From the NCBI GenBank assembly GCA_011082265.1, contig CP049781.1, positions 1,240,001-1,304,000 of the forward strand: 64,000 bases of DNA. The letters are read 5' to 3'. The stretch's first letter is position 1; each line of letters begins with the position of its first letter. Source of the stretch: Candidatus Lachnocurva vaginae (GTDB lineage: Bacteria; Bacillota; Clostridia; Lachnospirales; Lachnospiraceae). A model generated the notes under the pieces. That model did not search any database. It was not told the origin of the DNA and was given only the letters and a program-made list of their open reading frames with translations. This document shows, in pieces, positions 1 through 9,597 of the stretch. The position numbers and the translations under genes were made by a program.

Positions 1-920
1 GCACAAACGCCTTGATATATAGCAGTTCCATCCATGTTAATTGTTGCTCCTAAAGGAAGTACGAATGAAGAAACTTCTTTTTTTGCTCCGAGCTTTTCTG
101 TACATTCAATATTAAGAGGGATAGTACCTACAGATGAAGCTGAAGAAAATGCGAACATCATGGCAGGCATCATACCCTTAAAAAATTTGATTGGAGAAAT
201 CTTCGCTATAAAGCCTACTGCAAGAGAATAAACAAGTATCATATGTATAGCATAGCAAACATAAGCAACAAGAAGAACCTTAGTAAGAGTTCCTACTATC
301 TCAGGTCCATTTGCCGCAATTACAGGTGTAAGTAAGCAAAAGACACCTATAGGTGACATCTTTAAAATAATTTCCATTACCTTTACTAATACTTCATTTA
401 AATCATCTATTCTTTTTCCAAAGCCTTCAGCTTTCTTACCAATAGCAATAACAGCAAATCCTATGATAAGTGCTCCTACAATAACTTGAAGCATATTTGC
501 CTGTGCAAAAGGAGTTATAAAATTTGATGGAAAAATGTTTACTATTGTATCCATAAAATTCACTTTACTACCTGCTTTAAATTTAAGTCCTGTAGTTTCA
601 AGTACAGGGAAAATTTTCTTAGAAAAATTTGCAATTATAAGACCTATAGTTACAGCAACTGCAGTTGTAAAGAAATAATAAACCATTGTCTTACCACCGA
701 TAGCTCCAACTTTCTTTACATCTTGAAGTGAAATCACTGCATCACAAATAGATATAAATACAAGTGGTCCTACAATCCATTTGATAAGATTAAGATATAT
801 AGTTCCGATAGGATTGATATAACTATTAGCTATATTCACATAATTAGTCATAAGAAATCCAACAACTATGGAAAGTACAAGTGCAATAAATATCTGCATT
901 GTAAGCGACAACTTCTTCAT
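1..920 (-). CDS. Dicarboxylate/amino acid:cation symporter (DAACS), 3' end cut by window edge
   Basis: Secondary carrier of the DAACS (GltP/DctA/SstT) family, which imports glutamate, aspartate, serine or C4-dicarboxylates with Na+ or H+. The frame opens with ATG at 920 (MKKLSLTMQIFIALVLS) after an AGGAG-like site and stays open to base 1, giving about 306 residues. The last visible stretch reads LPLGATINMDGTAIYQG, the family's signature in the substrate-binding core, so roughly the last quarter lies outside the window. Several hydrophobic segments are visible. It follows brnQ on the same strand but a terminator separates them, so it probably has its own promoter. The substrate cannot be told from sequence alone. 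Confidence 0.9.
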   Translation of the reverse strand, partial: MKKLSLTMQIFIALVLSIVVGFLMTNYVNIANSYINPIGTIYLNLIKWIVGPLVFISICDAVISLQDVKKVGAIGGKTMVYYFFTTAVAVTIGLIIANFSKKIFPVLETTGLKFKAGSKVNFMDTIVNIFPSNFITPFAQANMLQVIVGALIIGFAVIAIGKKAEGFGKRIDDLNEVLVKVMEIILKMSPIGVFCLLTPVIAANGPEIVGTLTKVLLVAYVCYAIHMILVYSLAVGFIAKISPIKFFKGMMPAMMFAFSSASSVGTIPLNIECTEKLGAKKEVSSFVLPLGATINMDGTAIYQGVC

Positions 921-1124
921 CTTTAATATCTCCTTTGCATAAAAATAATTAATTCCTATATTTTTACCACATCTTATAGTAATAGATTTTTTTTCTTTAG
1001 TCAATGCACTTTTGCAACTTTTTTTTTGTAACTTTCATTTTTTATTAAATTTTCAATACTTTAAAAGGAATAAAAATATATTTTTGCAACTTTTAAATAA
1101 ATATTATGCAATATTTTTTCTTTT

Positions 1125-1171
1125 AAAAAAAAGATCAATTTATAGTAATACTATAAATCAATCTTTTTTTT
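1125..1171 (-). terminator. Intrinsic terminator downstream of brnQ
   Basis: Inverted repeat with arms 1133-1145 and 1151-1163 (11 of 13 pairs) around a 5-base loop. Read on the minus strand it is followed by a run of T. A-tracts flank both sides, so it may work in both directions. It separates brnQ from the symporter gene. Confidence 0.75.
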
Positions 1172-1209
1172 CTTTAATATAAATTAAATATAAACTAACT
1201 AATTATATT

Positions 1210-2556
1210 TTATTTATTTAATCTTTCTTTTTTTGAAAGTAATCTTAAAAGACCTATCACTAATCCTACTAATGAGAAGAATACCCACTCCATACTTATA
1301 TCAAAAAGCGGCAACTTTTTATACATATTTAAGAAATTAGTAACAGCTTCTACTTTTAAGAAATTATACTTTGAAAATACATTAAGGAATGCTCCAACTA
1401 TAGTAAGAATCATTGTTGATTCAAATACTGCTTTTTCTTTACCAAATAATTTTTCAAAAATTAGTAGTGCTATAAATACAATTGTTATCGGATATGAGAA
1501 GAATAACATCGGTAATGATAAAGATATTATTGCATCAAGTCCGAAGTTAGATACTAAAAATGATCCTAGCGTAAACGCAACTGCATAGCCTCTATATGAA
1601 AGCAAGTTTGGATACATCTTTGAAAATGTTTCAGAACACGAAGTTACAAGTCCTATTGCTGTCTTTAAGCAAGCAAAAATCATAATTCCGGCTAAAACTA
1701 AATTTCCTACACCTCCGTAGTAATGTTTTGCTAAATCAGATAATATAAGTCCTCCATTTTCAGTAGCTTTTCCTAAAAATCTTATTTGAGCACCTGCAAA
1801 TGTAAGGCTTATATAAATCAATACCATAAAAATACTTGCAATGCTTCCACTCTTTACAGTTTCTCTTGCAATATCCTTAGGTGCTGTAACTCCCATCTTT
1901 CTTATAGCTTCTATAATAACGATTGCAAATGCTACAGATGCAAGTCCATCCATAGTATTATATCCTTCAAGAAGTCCTACAAAGAAAGGCTTTGCCTTAT
2001 ATGCTTCCTGTGCTCCTAATTGTGTTACATTTCCAATAGGATTTACAATTGTAAGTGCTACTAACAAAAATAAAAATACAAGAAATATAGGATTTAAATA
2101 TTTTCCTATAAAATCAATAATCTTTGATGGCTTTAATGAAAAAACCAGCACAAGTGCAAAGAATATTAAAGAATATATAAACAATGCTACTTTTTCATTA
2201 GTTCCCTTGATAAAAGGTGTAACGCCGGTTGTAAAGCTTACTGCTGCCGTTCTCGGTATTCCAAATAAAGCTCCAATTGAAAGATAAAGCATAGTTGTAT
2301 AAGCATACGCAAACCATTTTCCAATCTTAAGTGAGCCATCGAACAAGCCTTCACTTTGTGACAATCCAATTGCCAAAACTCCAAGCAAAGGTAGTCCTAC
2401 TCCGGTTATTGAAAATCCTATTGCTGAAACAAAGCTCATTTTTCCGGAAAGTTGTCCCATAAATACTGGAAAAATCAAGTTACCCGCCCCAAAAAGCATT
2501 CCGAAAAGGAGCGAAGCTAATAACAGATTTTGCTTAAATGACAGTTCTTTTTTCAT
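1210..2556 (-). CDS. brnQ: Branched-chain amino acid transport system II carrier (BrnQ)
   Basis: Sodium- or proton-coupled importer of Leu, Ile and Val (LIVCS family) in the cytoplasmic membrane. The 448-residue length is normal for the family. The N-terminus carries the typical LLFGMLFGAGNLIFPVFMG segment, and about 12 hydrophobic helices follow. Start ATG 2556 is preceded by AGAAAGAAG. It stands alone, with a 333-bp leader upstream and a terminator downstream. The upstream region shows no T-box motif. With the Ile-attenuated YkvI operon near 60 kb, it is one of two branched-chain amino-acid loci in the window. Confidence 0.95.
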   Translation of the reverse strand: MKKELSFKQNLLLASLLFGMLFGAGNLIFPVFMGQLSGKMSFVSAIGFSITGVGLPLLGVLAIGLSQSEGLFDGSLKIGKWFAYAYTTMLYLSIGALFGIPRTAAVSFTTGVTPFIKGTNEKVALFIYSLIFFALVLVFSLKPSKIIDFIGKYLNPIFLVFLFLLVALTIVNPIGNVTQLGAQEAYKAKPFFVGLLEGYNTMDGLASVAFAIVIIEAIRKMGVTAPKDIARETVKSGSIASIFMVLIYISLTFAGAQIRFLGKATENGGLILSDLAKHYYGGVGNLVLAGIMIFACLKTAIGLVTSCSETFSKMYPNLLSYRGYAVAFTLGSFLVSNFGLDAIISLSLPMLFFSYPITIVFIALLIFEKLFGKEKAVFESTMILTIVGAFLNVFSKYNFLKVEAVTNFLNMYKKLPLFDISMEWVFFSLVGLVIGLLRLLSKKERLNK

Positions 2557-2889
2557 ATATTCACTTCTTTCTCTTTTTTCTATTTAATTTTCCGTTTCCT
2601 TTTCCCTTAATTTTAAAGGTATTTATAAACCGTTAAAATTAATATTCCTTATCTTTTTAATTTATATTTATTTTATTTCCCTTGTTTTTAATTCTATTTT
2701 CTATAAATTTTAACTCTATTTTCTATAAATTCCTTGACAATCATTCTTCTTTTGAAATTACTTTTTTCCTTTTTCTCCTTTCTTTTCTAAAAAATAAAGT
2801 AAAAATTAAAAAGATTTAATAAATAAGATACTATTCTTTTATATAAATAGTCAATATTTTTTTTTAATAAATTAATATTCATCCCATTT
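2557..2889 (-). other. AT-rich leader/intergenic region upstream of brnQ
   Basis: No gene. On the minus strand there is a weak promoter candidate: TTGACT (2849-2854) and TATCTT (2825-2830), 18 bp apart. A 16-bp direct repeat (CTATTTTCTATAAATT at 2694-2709 and 2716-2731) recurs with a 22-bp period, about two helical turns, so it could be a regulator site. A T-box signature and a convincing leader peptide were sought and not found. Confidence 0.35.
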
Positions 2890-4119
2890 TTAGGAATTTT
2901 TTTCTACAAGCTCTATGATTTTAATGACAGTTTCATATGCTTTTTTCATAGCTTCAGTTGAAACAAATTCATATCTTCCATGGAAATTTTCTCCTCCTGC
3001 AAAAAGATTTGGAGTTGGAAGCCCCTTAAATGAAATTATAGAGCCGTCAGTTCCTCCTCTTATAGGATGCATAATTGGTGTTATATTAAGTTCCTTCATT
3101 GCTTTTTCTGCAATATCTACTGTTCTCTTATCCTTTTTTATTACTTCATACATGTTATAATACTCATCCTTCATGTCTATAGTAATAATTTTTTTACCAA
3201 ACTCTTTATTTAATTCTTCAGCTATTTTTTTCATATAAGCTTTTTTCTCTTCAAATAAATCTCTATTATGATCTCTTATAATATAAGAGAAAGAAGCTTC
3301 ATCAACAGTTCCATTTACTTCAAGTAAATGATAAAAGCCTTCTCTTCCTTCAGTCTTTTCAGGAACCAGATAGTCAGGAAGCTTATTTTGAAATTTTCTT
3401 GTAACTTCAAGTGCATTTATCATTATATCTTTTGCAGTACCGGGATGAACATTCATGCCTTTTACATGAATTTTAGCATAAGCTGCATTGAAGCTTTCAC
3501 ATTCAAGCTCTCCTACAGGTCCTCCGTCAACAGTATATGCAAAATCACAGCCAAAGCCTTCAACATCAAATCTTGTTGCTCCGGTACCAATCTCTTCATC
3601 CGGTCCCCAAGCAAAACGAATTTTTCCATGTTTAAATTCAGGATGGTTTATTAAATATTCTCCGACTGTAACAATTTCCGCTACACCTGACTTGTCATCT
3701 GAGCCTAAAAGTGTATTTCCATCTGTAGTAATTAAAGTTTCTCCTATATATTTTTTTAAATTTGGAAATTCTTTTACACTTAAAACAATATCTTTTTCTT
3801 TATTTAAAATGATATCTTTTCCATCATAATTTTCATGAATCTTTGGACTTATATTCTTAGCATTAAAATCTGCTGTGTCTACGTGTGCTATAAATCCTAT
3901 AGTAGGAACATCTTTTTCTATATTTGAAGGGACAGTTGCTGTAAGATAACTATTTTTAGGATTCAAGTAAATGTCTTCATATCCTATCTCTTCAAGTTCC
4001 TTTGCAAGCATTTTTAGAAATTCTGTTTGAGTTGGAGTTGAAGGAACTGATGTACTATTTTCATCAGATCTTGTCTCAATTTTTACATATTTTAAAAAAC
4101 GTTCTGTAATTTTATCCAT
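2890..4119 (-). CDS. pepT: Peptidase T (tripeptide aminopeptidase)
   Basis: Cytoplasmic M20B metallopeptidase that removes the N-terminal residue from tripeptides, in the last steps of peptide catabolism. All metal and catalytic positions are visible: AHVDTADFN with His79 and Asp81, GSDDKSGV with bridging Asp141/142, GPDEEIGTG with Glu175/176, TVDGG, and the C-terminal LFAGGENFHGRYEF histidine. The 409-residue length is that of the family. Start ATG 4119 follows a strong GGGGGA site. It is monocistronic. With PepC at 15-16 kb and several amino-acid carriers it fits a peptide- and amino-acid-using lifestyle. Confidence 0.96.
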   Translation of the reverse strand: MDKITERFLKYVKIETRSDENSTSVPSTPTQTEFLKMLAKELEEIGYEDIYLNPKNSYLTATVPSNIEKDVPTIGFIAHVDTADFNAKNISPKIHENYDGKDIILNKEKDIVLSVKEFPNLKKYIGETLITTDGNTLLGSDDKSGVAEIVTVGEYLINHPEFKHGKIRFAWGPDEEIGTGATRFDVEGFGCDFAYTVDGGPVGELECESFNAAYAKIHVKGMNVHPGTAKDIMINALEVTRKFQNKLPDYLVPEKTEGREGFYHLLEVNGTVDEASFSYIIRDHNRDLFEEKKAYMKKIAEELNKEFGKKIITIDMKDEYYNMYEVIKKDKRTVDIAEKAMKELNITPIMHPIRGGTDGSIISFKGLPTPNLFAGGENFHGRYEFVSTEAMKKAYETVIKIIELVEKNS

Positions 4120-4192
4120 AAAATCCCCCTTTTTTATCTAAATATAAAAAGCATATAACTAAAAATGTATTACCTTATGATTGTAACATAAC

Positions 4193-5104
4193 TTAGTCAC
4201 CTTCAACAAATGATAATGTAAGAATACCTATGATAACGAATGTAAGGAACATATATTGAAGCTTCGTAAGTCTTTCTTTTAAGAAAATTCTTGATAAGAT
4301 AAGTGAAACAACACAAACAGCGGAAATTATAGGTGCTGCAATGGTTCCATTTCCGCTCATAGCAAATACATAAGTAAATTGTCCTGCTGTTTCAAATAAT
4401 GCAGCCAAAATCTTATCCTTTTGCTTTGGAAATTCAAATGCAACATCTTTCTTTTTCATGAAAATAAGTAGCACAATCGCTCCTATAAGAAATGTATACT
4501 CATAGGAAGTATTTGCGACATTTTCAATTGTATCTTCAGTAACATCAACAAGAAGAGTCGTTTTCGTATCAAGATAGTAAACATCCAAAAAGCTCCCGAG
4601 AGCATCTAACGTTGCATAGCAAAATGGCATTGCAAAAGCGATTACCGCCATCTTTTTACCGAGCTTTTTACTTCTATCGGTATCTCCATGGCTTTCTAAA
4701 AATCCTACTCCAAGAATACCTATAACCATAAGAATAATTGCCCCTACTGAAACAGGTGCAATCTTCTTACCTAAAATAACTACGCATAAAAGTGCTGTTA
4801 TGGCTCCCGACGTATTTTCTATAGGATCCGAAATTGACTCTTCAATAAAACGCATCCCGAAAAATGAAAGTGCCATTGACAAAATATAACAAAGGGAAAC
4901 CGGAATATAATAAATCATATTCATCGGATTATAATTAATATGCTGAGTATTAATTATAAATGTTGCGTGCATTCCCATAACTATACCAACACAAATAACC
5001 ATCTTAAGATGAGCATATTTCTCGTGTTGATGGGCTCCCTTTTTATAGAATAACTCTGCAAGTCCCCAAAGTGAGGTAGTTGCAAGCGTGAAAAATAACC
5101 ACAT
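4193..5104 (-). CDS. EamA/DMT-family membrane transporter
   Basis: Integral membrane protein of the drug/metabolite transporter superfamily, 303 residues, with about ten hydrophobic helices in two EamA-like halves. The first half ends around DPIENTSGAITALLCVVILGKK, a typical EamA helix 4-5 pattern. Start ATG 5104 has AGGAGG eight bases upstream. The substrate is unknown; relatives move amino acids, sugars or nucleotide metabolites. It is divergent from the diguanylate cyclase at 5313, so the 208-bp gap must hold promoters for both. Confidence 0.85.
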   Translation of the reverse strand: MWLFFTLATTSLWGLAELFYKKGAHQHEKYAHLKMVICVGIVMGMHATFIINTQHINYNPMNMIYYIPVSLCYILSMALSFFGMRFIEESISDPIENTSGAITALLCVVILGKKIAPVSVGAIILMVIGILGVGFLESHGDTDRSKKLGKKMAVIAFAMPFCYATLDALGSFLDVYYLDTKTTLLVDVTEDTIENVANTSYEYTFLIGAIVLLIFMKKKDVAFEFPKQKDKILAALFETAGQFTYVFAMSGNGTIAAPIISAVCVVSLILSRIFLKERLTKLQYMFLTFVIIGILTLSFVEGD

Positions 5105-5312
5105 AAAAAATCCTCCTATTATCTAGTGGTAACAATGAGTTTTTGTTATTATATCATAAATATTAAGAATCCCCTTAAAATGTTTGATATTCATTTTTAC
5201 ATGGTTTATACTTAATTGTAATGTGTTTTTAGATTTACTTGAATATTTTTACTCTTAATGCATAATAATATGTTTTGCACGTTAATCATATATTTTATGA
5301 TGGAGATGAGAC

Positions 5313-7010
5313 ATGCACTTTTTAAAAAAATATTCACAACATATTACTTTTTTATTTATCGCCGCATATATTTTGGTGACATTTTTCATGATGTTTAATT
5401 TTTATAAGCCCTCCCATGCATGGACTGATGAAAATTTTAATTTGCGTGTAAATAATACTTTTTATGAAAATATCAATGTTAATGAGTTCTCTCTTCCTCA
5501 CATAAAAAAGGGCGATCATATCATGCTGGAATGTAAATTAAATAAGCTTGATAAAAGCCATAAATACCTTGTTTTTAAAACTTATAGCTCCACTGTTAAT
5601 GTATTTTTAAATGGAAATAGAGTTTATTCCTATGGAAATGATTTATATAAAAATAAAAAGCTTCTCGGAAGAGGTTATCATATCGTAGCGTTAAAAAATG
5701 ACGGTTCAATACACCCTACCGTCGTAATTAAACTTCATTCAAGTGAAAATCTTAATTATAAATGGCTAGATTTTGTAAAATTTACAGGAAGTAACTCCGT
5801 TTGGAGCAATATTTTGGAATATAATTTAAATTCAGTCGCTATAAGCATTGTTCTTTTTATGGTCGGCTTAATCGGATTTATATCATGCTTTATTGTCTTT
5901 TGGCTACTTAATGTAGAAACCGGTCATTTGTTATACTCATTTGCAACCGCATTCTTCATTGGTCTTTGGAATATGTGTACAAATGGTTTATTTCAAAAAC
6001 TTACAGGAAATATGGAGCTTGTAGCTTTATTTGAATATATGTCTCTATATATAACTCCATTTTTTTACATAAATATTATTTCAATTATAAAAGGTAAGCA
6101 TAAATTTTCTTTATTTTTCAATATAGCAAAGATCTTTTATATAATTTTTGTAGTAAGTACAGTAATTCTTCATTTGATGCATATCTGTCCTATATCGCAT
6201 TTTATAACGATATTCAGGTCAGTATCCATTGTTTCACTGGCAGTCGTTCTATTCTTGATTTTAAACCACTATGACACTCAAAAGCCTTATGAAAGAGTTC
6301 TTTCGATAGGAACACTTATAAGTGCCGGTATAATTATAACTGAATCTTCTCTTTTAAATGTGAACATTCATGTTATTACATTTTTTAAGAAAGATTACGA
6401 AATCAGTGACCTTTTTACTTCCGTTGCAATACTTATAATGGTAACAACTCCTCTTATAAGTTATTCAATCAATTCAGGAGAAGTAAGAAAGTATGAAAAT
6501 CAAATTTCACTACTTAAGAATATTGCCTATAAGGATAATCTTACAGGTCTTTATAATAGATATAAGGGTATGGCAAAAATTATTAAGTTAAGGAAAAATA
6601 ATATTCCTTATCACCTTATTTTGTTTGATTTAAATAATTTAAAGGTTACAAATGATAATTTCGGACATGAAAGAGGAGATAAATTACTTATAGATTTTTC
6701 AAATTGTCTTAAATATACTTTTAGTGATGAAGATTGCACTTGTATAAGACAAGGTGGAGATGAATTCCTTATTATTTTAAAAGATGTATCAGTTGTAAAT
6801 ATTCATAACTATATAAAAAGATTATATAGGAATATAAATAAAACTAATAAGTTAAATAATGATCCGTGTGATATCAGTTTTGCTTATGGAATCGCAGGAA
6901 GTAACGAGGTTGAAGGCGGTGATTATGATAGTACATTTAAGCTTGCAGACAAGAGAATGTACCTTAACAAGACGGAAATGAAAGAAAATGGGCAAGAAGA
7001 CATACGATAA
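5313..7010 (+). CDS. Membrane sensor diguanylate cyclase (GGDEF)
   Basis: Predicted to make cyclic di-GMP from two GTP in response to an extracytoplasmic or membrane signal. The 565 residues run as: N-terminal anchor (about 12-30), an extracellular domain to about 165, seven or so membrane helices (about 175-395) as in 7TM-DISM sensors, a short coiled linker, then a GGDEF domain from about 405. The active-site loop RQGGDEF is intact (GGDEF at 481-485), so catalysis is expected. The usual allosteric I-site (RxxD five residues before the loop) is absent, implying no product inhibition there. Start ATG 5313 follows GGAGATGAG. It lies 22 bp before an ECF S-component gene, probably in one transcript. 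Confidence 0.9.
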   Translation: MHFLKKYSQHITFLFIAAYILVTFFMMFNFYKPSHAWTDENFNLRVNNTFYENINVNEFSLPHIKKGDHIMLECKLNKLDKSHKYLVFKTYSSTVNVFLNGNRVYSYGNDLYKNKKLLGRGYHIVALKNDGSIHPTVVIKLHSSENLNYKWLDFVKFTGSNSVWSNILEYNLNSVAISIVLFMVGLIGFISCFIVFWLLNVETGHLLYSFATAFFIGLWNMCTNGLFQKLTGNMELVALFEYMSLYITPFFYINIISIIKGKHKFSLFFNIAKIFYIIFVVSTVILHLMHICPISHFITIFRSVSIVSLAVVLFLILNHYDTQKPYERVLSIGTLISAGIIITESSLLNVNIHVITFFKKDYEISDLFTSVAILIMVTTPLISYSINSGEVRKYENQISLLKNIAYKDNLTGLYNRYKGMAKIIKLRKNNIPYHLILFDLNNLKVTNDNFGHERGDKLLIDFSNCLKYTFSDEDCTCIRQGGDEFLIILKDVSVVNIHNYIKRLYRNINKTNKLNNDPCDISFAYGIAGSNEVEGGDYDSTFKLADKRMYLNKTEMKENGQEDIR

Positions 7011-7032
7011 TAATTGAAAGGATTTATAATAT

Positions 7033-7602
7033 ATGGATAAAAATATGACTAAAAAGCTGGCGTTAACAGGACTTATGGCTGCTCTTTGCTATATAGCATT
7101 TACATTTTTAAAAATTCCTATTCCTACTCCCGGAGGCGGAACTACAGCTATTCATATAGGAAATGCTTTTTGTGTACTTGCAGCCTTGATTCTCGGTGGC
7201 GTTTATGGAGGTCTTTCAGGTGCAATCGGAATGACTATTGCTGACCTTATGGATCCTATATTTATAACTTCAGCACCTAAGACTTTTTTCCTTAAATTCA
7301 TGATTGGTCTTATAACCGGCTTCGTAGCCCATAAAATTTCACATATAGATGACGAGCATCCAAAGACTTATATTATAAAATGGTCTTTATTATCATGCGG
7401 AATTGGACTTTTATTTAATGTATTTATGGATCCTATTATAGGATACTTATATAAAACTTATTTACTTAAGGTTCCTGCAGATGCTGCAAAAATTATGGCT
7501 ACAATAGCCGCCGCAGCAACCCTTACAAATGCTGTTATAAGTACAATACTTGCAACTGTTATATATGTAGTATTAAGACCTATTATTAAAAGGATATTGT
7601 AA
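7033..7602 (+). CDS. ECF transporter S component (substrate-binding membrane protein)
   Basis: Small 189-residue membrane protein with about six helices, resembling vitamin-capturing S subunits of energy-coupling-factor transporters. The N-terminal KLALTGLMAALCYIAF and the GGVYGGLSGAIGMTIADL segment are typical. No EcfA or EcfT genes adjoin it, so it would have to share a housekeeping ECF module encoded elsewhere. It sits 22 bp behind the diguanylate cyclase with its own GAAAGGA site. The substrate cannot be deduced. The neighbouring 3' region (7603-7681) shows no clear terminator. Confidence 0.82.
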   Translation: MDKNMTKKLALTGLMAALCYIAFTFLKIPIPTPGGGTTAIHIGNAFCVLAALILGGVYGGLSGAIGMTIADLMDPIFITSAPKTFFLKFMIGLITGFVAHKISHIDDEHPKTYIIKWSLLSCGIGLLFNVFMDPIIGYLYKTYLLKVPADAAKIMATIAAAATLTNAVISTILATVIYVVLRPIIKRIL

Positions 7603-7681
7603 ATATTAAATTTTTATTTGAATAGGTATATCTCTTCTTTTCCCTTTTCTTAAGTTATGTAATCTTGATATTATATAGTAA

Positions 7682-8434
7682 TCATACAGTAATTACTTCT
7701 ATATTTTTCCCTTTCAATGCATCTTTATCTGATTCAGTTATTTTAGAATCAGTTATGACCATTTTTATTTTATCTCCTAAATTAAGTGGAACTGTTCCAT
7801 GCTTTTCAAATTTTTCACTTTCCGTAATCACTATAACTTTCTCAGCTTGCTCAGCCATATCTCTTACTGACTGTGCTCTCATCTGATCACGATTTGTAAA
7901 GCCGATTTTCTCTCTATATCCATCAGTTCCTATAAAAAAAAGATCCACAAAGAAATTTTTTACACACTCTTTTACAAGAGGGCCGACATTAACCTGGGAA
8001 TCATTTTGATAAATCCCCCCTAAAAGTATAATTTGAAAATTAGATTTATTTCTAATATAGTTCGCTATAAAAGCACTGTTTGTAATTATCGTTAAATCCT
8101 TTTTTTCTTTTGTAAGAGCTTCTGCAAGTAATGCACATGAGCTTCCGCTTTCAATCATAATTGTGTCGTTATCATTTACAAATTTTGCTGCCCTTACTAC
8201 AATTTTCTTTTTTTCTTCATAATGATACGCTATACGTCCATTAATATCATCGGAACTTAATAGTAGAGCAAAACCGTGTTCTCTTTTTATAATTCCTTTT
8301 TCTGTAAGAACATCCAAATCCTTTCTTATTGTAACTTGAGAAACCTTAAGTTTTTCTGAAAGTCTGGAAACTTCTATCTTATGTTCATGTTCAGTGCTCA
8401 ATATCTCCAATATCTTGTTTATTCTATTTTTCAT
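7682..8434 (-). CDS. DeoR/GlpR-family transcriptional regulator
   Basis: Sugar-phosphate-responsive repressor, 250 residues. The N-terminal DeoR helix-turn-helix is clear (VSRLSEKLKVSQVTIRKDL, about 20-40, then a wing with IIKREHG). The C-terminal sensor domain contains the family's MIESGSSCALLAEAL and TNSAFIANYI patterns. Its start lies 24 bp behind the glycyl-radical activase stop, so the two form an operon. It is the obvious candidate to control the divergent glycyl-radical enzyme and aldolase genes. A phosphorylated sugar of that pathway would be the expected inducer (inference). Confidence 0.92.
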   Translation of the reverse strand: MKNRINKILEILSTEHEHKIEVSRLSEKLKVSQVTIRKDLDVLTEKGIIKREHGFALLLSSDDINGRIAYHYEEKKKIVVRAAKFVNDNDTIMIESGSSCALLAEALTKEKKDLTIITNSAFIANYIRNKSNFQIILLGGIYQNDSQVNVGPLVKECVKNFFVDLFFIGTDGYREKIGFTNRDQMRAQSVRDMAEQAEKVIVITESEKFEKHGTVPLNLGDKIKMVITDSKITESDKDALKGKNIEVITV

Positions 8435-8458
8435 ATAATTTTCCTATATATATTTATT

Positions 8459-9367
8459 TTAAAAAAATGCATCTATCTTATTATCTTTAAAAACTTGCAA
8501 ATAATTTTTTAAATCATCGGCTTTAAGAGCCGGTACATTCTCATATTCATAAGTCTTTCCAAGTAAATGATACTTATTTTCTCCAAATTGATGAAATGGT
8601 AAAAGCTGACAACGTTTTGCTCCAATATAATGAAGTGTTTTAGATAAATTATATGCATCGTCCAAAGAATCGTTAAATTTCGGTATCACAGGTATGCGAG
8701 GTAAAACCGTTTTTCCTATACTTATTGCATACTTCATATTTTTTATAGGAAGTAAATTGGACACTCCGGTTCCTTCTATATGTTTTTTTTCATCCCAATG
8801 TTTTAAATCAAAAAGTATATAGTCTACATTTTCTATTACTTTATTAAAAATAGCTGAAACTGAAAATCCTGTAGTTTCACAGCAAGTATTAAGCCCATGT
8901 TCTTTTGATGCAAGTAAAAGTTCTTTTGCAAAATCCGCCTGTGCAAGAATTTCCCCTCCCGATAAAGTTATTCCTCCATTGCTTTCTTCATAAAAAGCTT
9001 CGTCTTTCATAACTTCATCAATCACTTCTCTTACACTTTTTTTCTCTCCTTCCAGAGAAATGGCATCCTTAGGACATTCCAGCACAAATCTCTTATCTCC
9101 CTTGTATTTATTTGCATTAAATTTTAAATCATTGTCCTTAAAATAGACAGCATTACATGTACTAACGCAATGATTACAATGTACGCATTTTTCTTTATTC
9201 CAAAGCATCTCAAAAGATATTTTCTGACTTTCCGGATTGGAGCACCATTTACACTTCAAAGGGCAGCCTTTAAAGAAAACCGCTGTTCTTATTCCCGGAC
9301 CATCATTTACACTGAATTTTTGGATATTAAATATCATTCCCGTTTTATTATAATCTGCTTTTTCCAT
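8459..9367 (-). CDS. Glycyl-radical enzyme activating protein (radical SAM)
   Basis: Radical-SAM activase that abstracts a hydrogen from the glycine of its partner enzyme under anaerobic conditions. The 302 residues start with the SAM-cluster motif CPLKCKWC, followed by ferredoxin-like cysteines CVHCNHCVSTC and a further CPKDAI, the layout of PflC/PflE-type and dehydratase-type activases. The later SGGEILAQ is the SAM-binding GGE motif. Start ATG 9367 follows AAAAGGAT. It is divergent from its presumed target at 9598 and cotranscribed with the DeoR regulator. Confidence 0.95.
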   Translation of the reverse strand: MEKADYNKTGMIFNIQKFSVNDGPGIRTAVFFKGCPLKCKWCSNPESQKISFEMLWNKEKCVHCNHCVSTCNAVYFKDNDLKFNANKYKGDKRFVLECPKDAISLEGEKKSVREVIDEVMKDEAFYEESNGGITLSGGEILAQADFAKELLLASKEHGLNTCCETTGFSVSAIFNKVIENVDYILFDLKHWDEKKHIEGTGVSNLLPIKNMKYAISIGKTVLPRIPVIPKFNDSLDDAYNLSKTLHYIGAKRCQLLPFHQFGENKYHLLGKTYEYENVPALKADDLKNYLQVFKDNKIDAFF

Positions 9368-9503
9368 ATCTTATCCTTTTATAGTTCCATTATATAATAA
9401 GTTGCATCTATACTTTAAAGACCTTTTTATTAAAAAGGATTAATTTGAAAATGGTTTTATAACATTTCATTCGTAATTTATTTATATTATAATCAAAAAT
9501 AAA

Positions 9504-9532
9504 TTGACATTCAAGTGTAATAATGGTAATGT
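9504..9532 (+). promoter_or_regulatory. Promoter of the glycyl-radical enzyme gene
   Basis: Consensus -35 TTGACA (9504-9509), a 17-bp spacer and TAATGT as -10 (9527-9532), 65 bp before the start codon. It lies in the 230-bp gap between the divergent activase and enzyme genes. Confidence 0.7.
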
Positions 9533-9555
9533 AATTTCATAATCGAAAGCATTTA

Positions 9556-9571
9556 AGTTTCATTTGAAACT
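9556..9571. promoter_or_regulatory. Candidate DeoR operator
   Basis: Perfect inverted repeat AGTTTCA-TT-TGAAACT just downstream of the promoter, where a repressor would block initiation or escape. A TTTC...GAAA pair at about 9535-9547 lies immediately upstream. TTTC/GAAA half-sites occur in several DeoR-family operators. The link to the regulator at 7682-8434 is inference from position. Confidence 0.5.
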
Positions 9572-9597
9572 AAAATAATCTTTTAAGGAGTAACAAT

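Noticed and set aside
1841..2287. 148-codon plus-strand open frame
   Set aside because: It is antisense to brnQ, with no ribosome-binding site and no recognisable protein pattern.
2557..2889. T-box leader for brnQ
   Set aside because: No T-box core (GGTGG-ACCGCG-like) and no strong terminator/antiterminator pair could be found; only short direct repeats are visible.
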